64,000 nucleotides of DNA from Tolypothrix bouteillei VB521301. GTDB lineage: Bacteria; Cyanobacteriota; Cyanobacteriia; Cyanobacteriales; Nostocaceae. The stretch covers positions 62,001-126,000 of the forward strand of contig NZ_JHEG04000002.1 of the NCBI RefSeq assembly GCF_000760695.4, written 5' to 3'. The notes under the pieces were generated by a model. That model had not been told where the DNA came from. It was given only the letters and a program-made list of their open reading frames with translations, and made no database searches. The translations under genes and the position numbers were made by a program. Shown piece after piece: positions 26,501 to 33,408 of the stretch (positions within the stretch are counted from its first letter, which is position 1; every line of letters begins with the position of its first letter).

Positions 26501-27225
26501 TCGTTGCTGCCATTTGAAGCGCTTCCAGCTACGACTATTTTACCATCTGACTGGATAACAACACTGCGACCGGAAATACCAGCACTGTTGGCGTTTGGAA
26601 TGGCTTTACCACCGTTGCCAAAAGTCGTGTCCAACGTCCCATTGGAGTTATAGCGTGCTAAGACGAAGTACGCACCGTTGGTATAATCGTCAGTTCTTCC
26701 TGCCACAACAATCTTGCCATCTGGCTGAAGAGCAACGCTATAGCTGAAGTCATTGTGGCTGCCAAAGTCGGTGATAACCTTACCACCATAGCCAAAACTA
26801 AGATCTAAATCACCCGCCTTACTAGTAACAGTGTTAGGTGTGAAAGAATAATTTAAAGTAACATTACCCGTGCTACTTTGATATCCATCAACAGCAATAT
26901 GGTAAGTTGTTCCCGCTGCCACTGCAAAGCTAACTCGACTTGCCGTAATTCCATTACCAATATCATCGTTTTGAGCAACACGAGTCAAATTATTGACTGT
27001 AGTACCTGTATAGACTGAAAGATAAGTATCAAAGTTACTAGAAAGCGTATCCAGTGAAATATTTCCAGAAGATGGAGCAATCCAGCTCCACCACACGGAG
27101 TTAGTCGTCCCTGATTGAATGGCCTCACCTGCTTCACTTGTAGCTCCTACGTTGTTACTAGTGCTACTGCCTGAAGTACCAGAAAGTAAAATGCGATTTG
27201 CAAATGTGTCGTTATTGCTGCTCAT
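20596..27225 (-). CDS. Giant RTX exoprotein with PPC, delta-60, cadherin-like and calcium-binding repeats
   Basis: 2209 residues, acidic and rich in Asn, Thr, Ser and Gly. In order: a pre-peptidase-like (PPC) domain (about 2-131); seven delta-60 repeats (about 135-535) each with a Q-x-DGKIVVAG core; a domain with FRAWDRTSG; a VLSNDTD/DGSFDYTPN cadherin-like domain; and a cadherin repeat. A second PPC, a second FRAWDRTSG domain, a second cadherin repeat and a third PPC follow. From about 1822 there are RTX nonapeptides (GGAGNDTLNGGAGDD type), then a last 60-residue beta-rich tail. There is no N-terminal signal peptide, which with the RTX C-terminus suggests type I secretion. It is likely a Ca2+-dependent surface or matrix protein. 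No ABC exporter is adjacent. Confidence 0.9.
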   Translation of the reverse strand: MSSNNDTFANRILLSGTSGSSTSNNVGATSEAGEAIQSGTTNSVWWSWIAPSSGNISLDTLSSNFDTYLSVYTGTTVNNLTRVAQNDDIGNGITASRVSFAVAAGTTYHIAVDGYQSSTGNVTLNYSFTPNTVTSKAGDLDLSFGYGGKVITDFGSHNDFSYSVALQPDGKIVVAGRTDDYTNGAYFVLARYNSNGTLDTTFGNGGKAIPNANSAGISGRSVVIQSDGKIVVAGSASNGSNDCFALTRYNSNGTIDTSFGNGGTVKTLVRTLDDEGMGVALQSDGKIVVTGSSHNGSKYDFALTRYNIDGSLDTSFGTGGKVITPLGNFHDLSSSLAIQLDGKILVTGATLNSNTGSNINDANFALIRYNTNGSLDTNFGNGGKVVTDFDNNYDYGHSVAIQPDGKIVVAGSANFGFGIARYNANGTLDNTFGSGGKVLTRIGSSTNGAGVESATIQPDGKIVVAGYTWDGNQKNFAVARYNVNGTLDNSFGSSGWVSTPIGGNWSDDGGKSVVIQPDGNIVVAGGSYGDFALVRYLGTSSNQTYNTAPTLSDTLVTLNSVNENAGVPSGTVGTLVSSLVNLGTNVSDRDSNAVTGIAITTASTTNGTWYYSTNNGTNWNLLGAVSNSNARLLAADANTRIYFQPNANFNGNINNAIAFRAWDRTSGSNGRTSDTTTNGGMTAFSTATDTATITVTATNRAPVATNDTYTLAANTSFSTAASVTALIIDDRAGGTFVGQGNYYNFTRTGGNFLARRAYPTNPSSNNAIRISYSEQRPGGHSWDLGFAAPFNAPLTAGTTYTNAVRFPFQDNNQPGLSISGDGRGNNTLTGQFTINRILYGADDTVKLLDATFEQKSPGDIGVLHGQVTYNDYLPRGVLSNDTDRDSQQLQAILVSGPLHGRLIFNRDGSFDYTPNSGFTGIDTFTYRATDSIANSNIATVTLRVENQAPNINLGTIPSSYIENISPINIADRATVTDTDSPNFDTGTLTVSFSIGGTADDRLAIRHQGTGSNLIRIVGNTVLYNAIEIGTFSGGTGTIPLTIAFNDNATATAVQALINNITFANVSDNPSTTPRSVSFVLTDGDGGTSTAVTKIVNVTAINDAPVIAPNQTFRVNENAPVGTVAGTVVATDPDSTTLSNWKITGGNLDRDGDGQTAFSINSSSGQISVSDRDELDFESNPSFQLQVTVSDGVAASNVSNVTVNLNDLTETTTNDSFENRIVLSGNSGTSTSNNLAATGELGEPVQSGTTNSVWWSWIAPSSGNVTFQTVGSSFDTYLSVYRGNSINSLALVAANDDISGSTASRVTFAVTAGTAYHISVDGYQRSTGNITLNYSFIPTPPSINAAPTLTDTTVTLGSVNEDANTPSGAVGTLVSSIVSLGRNVTDANREALTGIALTNTNTTNGTWHYSTDNGANWYSLGNVSDSSARLLAGDPNTRIYFQPNPNYHGTITNAITFRAWDRTSGTNGGTANTNTNGGTTAFSTATDTASIIVNPVNDAPIITANQSFRVNENAIMGTVVGTVVATDPDSTTFSNWIITAGNLDRDRDGQAAFSINPNTGQITVNDSNDIDFESSPSFQLQVTVSDGTIRSSAQAVTVNLNDVSENTGNDNFENRIVLSGTSGSSTGSNVGSSGEFGEPVQSGTTNSVWWSWTAPSSGNVVFDTIGSSFDTFLSAYTGVTVNGLTRIIANDDIGNGNVASRVNFAATAGTTYQIAVDGFQARTGNINLNYLFTPRTDSSNNNVTYHYLVSENTSLVTAAATTSLTIDSDRGNYLGQSDYYSYTPANGVFRAPQSNYENAVAMTFTQKTASATQTVTVIRNGTVNILYGNSGNDNITGSLGDDVIYGYEGYDYLYGAAGNDTLNGDANYDHLYGQDGNDILNGGASDDSLFGGAGNDILDGGDGFDYVNESADVNFTLTNTQLFGAGTDVLINIEEVRLSGGSSDNIINTATFTLGRVSLDGGAGNDTLTGGSRNDSLFGQDGNDTLNGGAGDDQLYGGASNDYLSVNDGNDVLNGGAGNDFLCGGTGNDTLDGGDGIDRIQEVADVNFVLTNTQLIGRGTDILKNIETATLIGGDSNNTIDASAFTLGSVSLYGGAQGNDILKGGSGSDSLHGGMGNDVLNGGAGNDDLYGGGGADTYVLAPSRGTDIIYGFEDGIDKLGLSLGLTYEALTVTNSSNGTSIRITSTNEVLVTLSNVNSSLISANDFINLT

Positions 27226-27408
27226 ATAATGGAAAAATTGCGTGTAAAAATTGACCAGCTAATTCCTGTTTCTCTGGTCGAATTCCATGATGCGTAAAAA
27301 CGCATTACAACGTGAGTTCTTGGGGTGAGGTCTGCTTTGAATTGGCCGAACTCACGTCAATTTAGAGTCATAACTATTGGAAATTTTAGTATCAAGACAC
27401 GTGCTAAG

Positions 27409-27537
27409 TAAGTAAGTCAGCGTTAAAAAATCAAACTATGTAACGACATATAAAATCAACAAAGAGCCTATGAATACGTCGTTCTAAGGTTTTTACAAAA
27501 CTCAACATACATTGGTTTTATCGCGCCGACTTACTTA
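27409..27537. repeat. MITE-like element with 14-bp terminal inverted repeats
   Basis: TAAGTAAGTCAGCG at 27409-27422 is the inverted copy of CGCCGACTTACTTA at 27524-27537 with one mismatch. They enclose about 100 non-coding bases. The size and ends suit a miniature inverted-repeat transposable element. Confidence 0.45.
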
Positions 27538-28171
27538 GTAACTGTGGGAAGACAAAAATAGTTTTGTTTGGCAGCCTCCAATTTATAAAAAAAACTTTAG
27601 TTTTCCAAAATTATATTGACGGATTCCGATTCATTCTTGCCTGAAGGAAAACGCTGAAATCTTGTCACTATTTTTTGAAGATTGCTTTATAAAAAAGACG
27701 GCAACGTAGTTAACTCAAAGCTGTTATTGTGATTATAATTATCAGTATTCCCAGATTGCTTTGTAAAGTTTAGGTAAAAATTACCCTTGATTTTAAGAAT
27801 CTGCCGAGAGGGTGTCAGAGGTACAGGTTGTTGTAAGGGTGTAAGTTTTGCGGAGCGACTTCGCCAACGTGTAGTATGCCGATGCTCTTAGATATGCCGT
27901 TCACCTCTACCTGTGTACTTCGTTTACCTGAAAGATGCTGTAAGTCAAATGGTTTTAGGTGTCGCACCGTATTGTATGCGATCGCGCAAATTTTCTGAGG
28001 TGGGAGCGCTGTCGCTGTTTGCATGGAAACTGGCATCAAAACGAATAAATTTACGTACTAAGACGGGTGAGGACACTTCACAGCCGCCTCAATAGGGGAC
28101 TTGAGGGTTCCCCTCTGGGGATGAAGTTCCTCACGGTGCTGCTCTTGGTACTACAAGAGTTGGGTTGACTG

Positions 28172-28257
28172 ATACCAAGTTGCGTTCATACATCGTACTT
28201 TCTCCCGTGTCTCCCGTGTCCCATCAATAAGTGGTATTTTTGAATGCGACTCCGTAT
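28172..28257. repeat. Imperfect inverted-repeat element (ATACCAAGTTGCGTTCA type)
   Basis: ATACCAAGTTGCGTTCA on the left and TGAATGCGACTCCGTAT on the right are inverted copies with four mismatches. They enclose a CTCCCGTGT tandem. This resembles palindromic repeats scattered between genes in Nostocales. Confidence 0.45.
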
Positions 28258-28861
28258 GAAGCTGTGCAAGTTCAAGAATTATTAGCTGAGTGCGCCTTGA
28301 ATCTTCTAGCACTAAAGGGAGTGAAGTCTCAATAGAAAAGAGAATTATTTATCCTTAACCCTCGCTCCTTCTGACTTTTTAGATATATCTACTTATCTAA
28401 TTTATTTATACATTTACATTTTGTAACATAGCTTACAATTTTCCAATCAAGGAACAGCCTAAAATCGGTTGTCCTGATACTAAATCATGGTTAAATCTAG
28501 CTTAAGTATGAGCAAAATAACAATTTTGTTGAATAAGTTACAACTCAAGATACTGTTTGATTTAAGCAGAAGTCATTTACCTTTTAAGTATACAACCGTT
28601 GTATTGGATATGAGCATTTCGTAATCGAAAACACAATGCTTTAGATTCTTTTAAGAATTTTGTATTAAGCTGGACAGTTTTTCACATCCCAGTCAGTTTT
28701 AATAACATTGTTCGCGTTATTTGCTCGGTGAATATCGATGTAAATACGCCAGCAATATGGTGCCATGCTGCTAGTTGCAAGCATATATTTAAATCCTGCA
28801 ATTGATAGTGTGGTTGATAACAAAGCAGAAAATAATCCCTAAATGGAGCCTGACGAAACCT

Positions 28862-29221
28862 ATGCTTGAAACTAACAATCAAAACATCTACTTCCCTGCT
28901 TTTGTAAACCCTGATGTTGAAAACGAGCAAATTGTCAATCGCAACCATTTGGCTAAGACCAGACTGGATATATTGCAACCATTGCGTGGTTGGCTTGATT
29001 CATTAGATATTCAGAATCAAAAATTTGCAAGATTTATTGCTCAAACGATCCCCGCCCAATGTCCGTTTGAAAGAGACATAGTTTTGTTTGGTCGTAAAAT
29101 TGCTCATATTCCCCCCCTGTGCAAACTCAATCCGCTTTATGACCAATTTGTTGGTCTGCGTTTCCGTGCTTTATGTTACTTGGCGGATGTGTGCGGTGAA
29201 GATATCCGCTCGTATTGTTAG
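28862..29221 (+). CDS. Mo-dependent nitrogenase C-terminal-domain protein
   Basis: 119 residues from MLETNNQNIYFPAFVNPD; the frame is open 20 codons further upstream, but without family character. The core (LDILQPLRGWLDSLDIQN, FARFIAQTIPAQCPFERDI, FGRKIAHIPPLCKLNPLYDQ, VGLRFRALCYLADVCGEDI) is the Mo-nitro_C domain found in small cyanobacterial proteins. Conserved cysteines lie in AQCPFER, PLCKLNP and VCGED. The name comes from annotated similarity; the molecular role is unknown and no nif genes are in the window. It is probably monocistronic. Confidence 0.85.
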   Translation: MLETNNQNIYFPAFVNPDVENEQIVNRNHLAKTRLDILQPLRGWLDSLDIQNQKFARFIAQTIPAQCPFERDIVLFGRKIAHIPPLCKLNPLYDQFVGLRFRALCYLADVCGEDIRSYC

Positions 29222-29380
29222 AATGCATTCTCATACAACGGAAGTTAAACAAAGAGCTTGGCGATCGCCTAAACTACAAGAACAGGGGACATAGAAAAAG
29301 GCGAACACAATCAATGAGAAAGCGCTACGCATCTAAAGATTGTATTCACCTACAAGGCGAAACTCAACTTTTAAAATTCT

Positions 29381-30673
29381 TTACTCATTCATATTTTTGA
29401 GTGTTGCCACAGCTGAAGGTGATATCTGATTCAAATAGCGGAAAACCCAATACTTGAATATGGTATCCAAAATTACAGGGAATGTAGCAATGAAAAGGAA
29501 AATCGCGTTTCTATCTGCAGGAATACCTAAATGAGTTGCTATACTTTCCAGGATAACTTCCCATCCATGTGGTGAATGGAATCCCACAAAAATATCTGTG
29601 AATAAAATAATGATGAATGCTTTAGCGCTATCACTCAAACCATAGACAATCTCATTTAGAAGAGTTTTAACCGCTGCTACCCCTCTTTTATTTGTCAAGA
29701 CAACGCCTGCAAAAGCAACTAAACCCAGTAAGTCTGCAAAAACGTTTGCAACGGCACTATTGCTTTTACGTTTGAACTCTTCAGCTATCTCCATTACCTT
29801 CACTGATACTTTTTCTTCAATAGCTTCGGAAGAAATTTGAGGAGAATGTTTTAGCAATCTCTCAAATTTTAATTCTTCTTCAAAAGACTGCAATTGTTTG
29901 AAAGCTTCTTCTTTCATTTCCCAATTTAGAAAAATGGATGTACTTTCACCACTGCGAAAATGCTCTACAGCAGGAAGTATTAAAAAATGCTTTGAAACTT
30001 CTTGAGTCAATAGAGGGATCAAAATTAATAATCCTAAAAAGTTGATAGCTAGCCTGGTTGTTTTACGGGATGCTTGAAAGGTCCTGACTACTTCTTCTTC
30101 AGAATTCCGACTTATATCATTTGTAATTTTCCGAATTGTTTTCCCAATCGATCTAGGAAGGATACCAGTTTTCTGGGTAACAGGTTCAATACCGCTCGAA
30201 CTGAGTTGAGATGAACTTTTTAGGAGTGGTTGTGAATATTCTAACTTTGAGAGAATAGATTTTTGAGGAGAATCCTCAGATGCAGATCTAGATATTTCTA
30301 CCTCCCGCTCGTTGTATCTTGTAAGAACCTCATCAATTAATTTTAGTTTTTCTAAAAAAGCATAATTAGAGTTTTTTAAAAAAAAGCGACTTATCTTAAA
30401 TTCAGCAATTCTAATTTTAATGGTATTTAAATATTTTTCAACGTCTGTTTGAAAACAGTCCAAGACATTTTGGCTGTACTCTCCCCCTTGAGTAGATACT
30501 TTGTCACCTCCAAAATGTTCCAACTCAATATTTTTAATTTTTAAGGCAATTTGATAAGCCTGCTCCAACGCTCTTTCTGAAGTGTTAAAGAACCACTGAT
30601 TGCTTTCATGAAGAAAATGATTTATTTTGTTAAGGAACTTATCTGACTTCGAGGGCGTGATGTAATTTTTCAT
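29381..30673 (-). CDS. pxcA: Proton extrusion protein PxcA (CemA homologue)
   Basis: 430 residues. The long N-terminal cytoplasmic part (1-about 190) is followed by about four membrane segments: INFLGLLILIPLLTQ, VFADLLGLVAFAGVVL, AFIIILFTDIFVGFHSPHGW and FLFIATFPVILDTIFKYWVF. The FVGFHSPHGWE motif is characteristic of the CemA/PxcA family. In Synechocystis PxcA supports light-induced Na+-dependent proton extrusion and indirectly CO2 uptake; CemA is its chloroplast counterpart. It follows carbonic anhydrase, SbtB- and SbtA-like genes on the same strand, which supports a joint role in carbon and pH homeostasis. Confidence 0.92.
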   Translation of the reverse strand: MKNYITPSKSDKFLNKINHFLHESNQWFFNTSERALEQAYQIALKIKNIELEHFGGDKVSTQGGEYSQNVLDCFQTDVEKYLNTIKIRIAEFKISRFFLKNSNYAFLEKLKLIDEVLTRYNEREVEISRSASEDSPQKSILSKLEYSQPLLKSSSQLSSSGIEPVTQKTGILPRSIGKTIRKITNDISRNSEEEVVRTFQASRKTTRLAINFLGLLILIPLLTQEVSKHFLILPAVEHFRSGESTSIFLNWEMKEEAFKQLQSFEEELKFERLLKHSPQISSEAIEEKVSVKVMEIAEEFKRKSNSAVANVFADLLGLVAFAGVVLTNKRGVAAVKTLLNEIVYGLSDSAKAFIIILFTDIFVGFHSPHGWEVILESIATHLGIPADRNAIFLFIATFPVILDTIFKYWVFRYLNQISPSAVATLKNMNE

Positions 30674-30826
30674 GTCTCTGGTAGATATTTGATTTTATAA
30701 AAAAGTAGGTAGATAAAATTTTAATGAAGATACAAATAGAAAATAAAGTTAGAACAATGTTTGTATTAACTGTAGCTCTATTTATCTACCTAAAAATTTA
30801 AAAAAACATCTAACTTTTTTAGAAGC

Positions 30827-31501
30827 TTAGCCAGTTTGCAAACAAGCTAAAGGATCGGGAACGGGAAAAGCGTCGGAACAAAGAGGAACAAACTTACGAT
30901 TATTGGCATCATAGGCAACTATTTGTCCTGTTTCTATTTCATAAACCCAAGCATGAAGAGATAACTTACCAGCGTGCAATTTAGAACGAATTACGGGATA
31001 AGTTTCTAAATTTTCAATCTGAGTCAGTACATTCTCTTCCACAGCTATTTTTAGAAGTGCTTCTCCATCATAATCCTTGTAATTTTCTCGTAAAAGACGA
31101 CGAGTAGACTCTGCGTGTTGCTTTAACCAGCTGTAAACTAAAGGCATTTCATCGGATAAAGTATTTAACTGTAGGAGAGCTTTCATACTACCACAGTGAG
31201 AATGACCGCAAACAATAACGTGCTTAATATTTAAGGCGGAAACCGCATATTCTATCCCCGCACCTTCGCTATTATTATAACTTCCGTGTGTTGGAATGAT
31301 ATTACCCAAATTCCGGATGATAAAAAGCTCTCCTGGTTTTGTTTGAGTTAATAAATTTGGGTCGATGCGGGAGTCGGAACACGTTATGAAGAGAATTTCA
31401 GGAGTTTGTCCTTGAGACAACTGACGAAACATTTCCTGATGAATAGTGAAATAATTCGTCTGAAATTCGTTAAGTCCTTTGATAATTCGTTTAATTGGCA
31501 T
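30827..31501 (-). CDS. Beta-class carbonic anhydrase
   Basis: About 224 residues from MPIKRIIKGLNEFQ; a start four codons earlier (31513) is possible. The zinc ligands Cys41, His100 and Cys103 and the Asp43/Arg45 dyad lie in CSDSR and CGHSHC. It interconverts CO2 and bicarbonate. No signal peptide is seen, so the enzyme should be cytoplasmic or carboxysomal; the carboxysome-specific long C-terminal extension of CcaA is absent. It lies 63-75 bases after the SbtB-like gene and before pxcA. Confidence 0.93.
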   Translation of the reverse strand: MPIKRIIKGLNEFQTNYFTIHQEMFRQLSQGQTPEILFITCSDSRIDPNLLTQTKPGELFIIRNLGNIIPTHGSYNNSEGAGIEYAVSALNIKHVIVCGHSHCGSMKALLQLNTLSDEMPLVYSWLKQHAESTRRLLRENYKDYDGEALLKIAVEENVLTQIENLETYPVIRSKLHAGKLSLHAWVYEIETGQIVAYDANNRKFVPLCSDAFPVPDPLACLQTG

Positions 31502-31576
31502 TGTGGAATTCATGTTCTTTTCATTTTACTTGTATTGTTTATTGAGTAGTAGCACCTTTGTAAGGTTAACCTAAAG

Positions 31577-32200
31577 TTAGTGATTGACCCATTTTGCATC
31601 AGTCACCAGACACATACCTCCTATTTTCTTTAAAATAGGAGTTATTTTTTGTACTAAGCTGTCCAATTGTTTCTCATTTGTACAGACTGTCATAATATAA
31701 CTACTACTAAATAAACAGTCTATATCCGGACAAGATAAACCTCGATCGCCTTTACCTGAAGTGTCTTTAATAATTGTATAACCTGACACTGAGACAGTTT
31801 CTAAAATTTTTAGAGTTTCTTCAATGTAAGAGTTGTCCATGATAATTTCTACCTTTTTGACTTCTTGCATAACAGCGATCGCTAAATCTATATTTTGGGG
31901 AACTCGTTCTGATGAAACTGATTTAGTTTCAGTTACCAAACAGACACCGCCGATTCGTTTTAAGATAGGTAAAATGTCACTTACAAGGTAATTTAATTGC
32001 TTGTAATCTGTGCAAACAGTTGAAATATAACTATTGCTGAACTCTCGACCTAAATCGTTGTAGCAAACACCCCGTTCGCCTTTACCTGAAGTATTTTCTA
32101 TCAATGTATATCCAGAAAGTCTAACTGAATCCAAGATATCTATGACTTCTCTAAGTTCTAAGGTGCTAACAATAATTTCTACTCGATTAACGAGTTGCAT
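31577..32200 (-). CDS. Tandem SbtB/PII-like protein (two fused domains)
   Basis: 207 residues from MQLVNRVEIIVSTLELREV; an ATG four codons upstream is less likely. Two homologous halves follow each other: LSGYTLIENTSGKGERG...ILPILKRIGGVCLVTETK and VSGYTIIKDTSGKGDRG...ITPILKKIGGMCLVTDAK. Each half is about 95 residues, near one SbtB-type PII-like domain. SbtB normally binds cAMP/AMP/ADP/ATP as a homotrimer and regulates SbtA. The C-terminal CGPxGC redox loop of some SbtB proteins is absent. The gene directly follows the SbtA-like transporter gene (98-base gap), the classical order. A two-domain chain cannot form a simple homotrimer, so assembly must differ. Confidence 0.85.
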   Translation of the reverse strand: MQLVNRVEIIVSTLELREVIDILDSVRLSGYTLIENTSGKGERGVCYNDLGREFSNSYISTVCTDYKQLNYLVSDILPILKRIGGVCLVTETKSVSSERVPQNIDLAIAVMQEVKKVEIIMDNSYIEETLKILETVSVSGYTIIKDTSGKGDRGLSCPDIDCLFSSSYIMTVCTNEKQLDSLVQKITPILKKIGGMCLVTDAKWVNH

Positions 32201-32310
32201 AGCTGGTACCAATTTTGGATTTTAGATGTTTGGTTGCTAAATTGTGTACTTGAACCATTTTAAACTACACAAACAAGACTATTAACAAGACTATTCATGC
32301 TAAATGGGAG

Positions 32311-33291
32311 TTATACACCAATCATTTTCAGAATCTGTAAGTAGAGGGGAATACCTACAATAATATTGAAGGGGAATGTTAAAGCAAGAGCCATAGAAAC
32401 ATAAAGGCTGGGATTGGCTTCAGGAACTGTTAATCTCATAGCTGCAGGAACAGCAATATAAGAAGCGCTAGCACATAAAACGGCAAATAAAAGCCCATTT
32501 CCTTCCCCCATTCCCAGAAGTTTTGAGATTAAAATTCCAAAAATGGCATTTGCAACGGGAATAAAGACGGAAAATGCTATCAAGAAAGAGCCTGTTTTGC
32601 TTAAGTCTTTAATTCTTCTGGCTGCGACTAATCCCATATCCAGTAAAAAGAACGTTAGCGCACCATAGAAAATCCCTTGAGTGAATGGTTGCAGCTTTTC
32701 CCAACCTTTTTCTCCTGTAAGGACTCCAACTATTAAACTACCCACAAGTAGAAAAACAGAGCCGTTTAAAAAAGCCTCTTGCAGTACTTTACCCCACGAG
32801 AATTCACCGTCAGCTTCACCTTCTGTCTTATTAGCAAAGACTCTAACAAGAACCAATCCGACAATAATAGCTGGAGACTCCATCAAGGCTAATGCTGCAA
32901 CCATATGTCCCCCATATGCAATGTGCAATTTCTCCAGGAAAGAGCTAGCTGTAATAAAAGTGACTGCACTAATAGAACCGTAAGTAGCCGCGATCGCAGC
33001 TGCGTTATAGAAATCCAGCTTAAGTCTCAAGATAAAGAAGGTATATACTGGGACGATTGAAGCCATGACAATCGCAGCGACGAGAGTGGCTGCTATTTGT
33101 AAGTTAATCCCACTGTCTGCGAGTTCGTGTCCTCCCTTAAACCCAATTGCTAAAAGTAAATAAAGAGAAAATAATTTGGGTAAGGGTTGAGGAATTTCTA
33201 AGTCCGATTTCAAAAAAACAGCCAGCATTCCCATAAAAAAGAATAAAACTGGCGGATTTAAAATGTTAAATAGGATTAAACTGCCATCCAT
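32311..33291 (-). CDS. SbtA-family sodium-dependent bicarbonate transporter
   Basis: 326 residues with about ten hydrophobic segments. SbtA/DUF897-like motifs include AIGFKGGHELADS, ATYGSISAVTFITA, LALMESPAIIVGLVLV and CASASYIAVPAAMRLTVPEA. It is shorter than Synechocystis SbtA (about 374) because the central cytoplasmic loop is only some 15-20 residues here. It may therefore belong to a sister subgroup, and substrate specificity is inferred from the family and from the SbtB-like and carbonic anhydrase neighbours. It sits in the plasma membrane and is followed by its presumed regulator. Some 117 bases separate it from the histidine kinase gene upstream on the same strand. Confidence 0.85.
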   Translation of the reverse strand: MDGSLILFNILNPPVLFFFMGMLAVFLKSDLEIPQPLPKLFSLYLLLAIGFKGGHELADSGINLQIAATLVAAIVMASIVPVYTFFILRLKLDFYNAAAIAATYGSISAVTFITASSFLEKLHIAYGGHMVAALALMESPAIIVGLVLVRVFANKTEGEADGEFSWGKVLQEAFLNGSVFLLVGSLIVGVLTGEKGWEKLQPFTQGIFYGALTFFLLDMGLVAARRIKDLSKTGSFLIAFSVFIPVANAIFGILISKLLGMGEGNGLLFAVLCASASYIAVPAAMRLTVPEANPSLYVSMALALTFPFNIIVGIPLYLQILKMIGV

Positions 33292-33408
33292 TGATTTTTT
33301 CTTTCCTAAGCATTACAAATCTTAATGAACTGATATACAAATTAGTTCATGTATCTTAAGAAAATAGTGAGAATGGCTTAAGAATGTTCTTAGGGTTACG
33401 TTTGCATT

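Larger units (their letters stand above)
27226..28861. other. 1.6-kb gene-poor region with short inverted repeats
   Basis: No convincing gene in 1636 bases. The minus-strand frame at 27815-28039 and plus-strand frame at 27913-28095 lack family character. Two inverted-repeat elements (27409-27537 and 28172-28257) are listed separately. The region holds the RTX gene promoter on its left and that of the Mo-nitrogenase-domain gene on its right. Confidence 0.6.

Noticed and set aside
28862..29221. Part of a nif cluster
   Set aside because: No nif, fdx or other nitrogen-fixation gene lies within the window.
29215..29400. 61-codon plus-strand frame after the Mo-nitrogenase-domain gene
   Set aside because: Overlaps the 3' end of pxcA on the other strand and has no protein family character.
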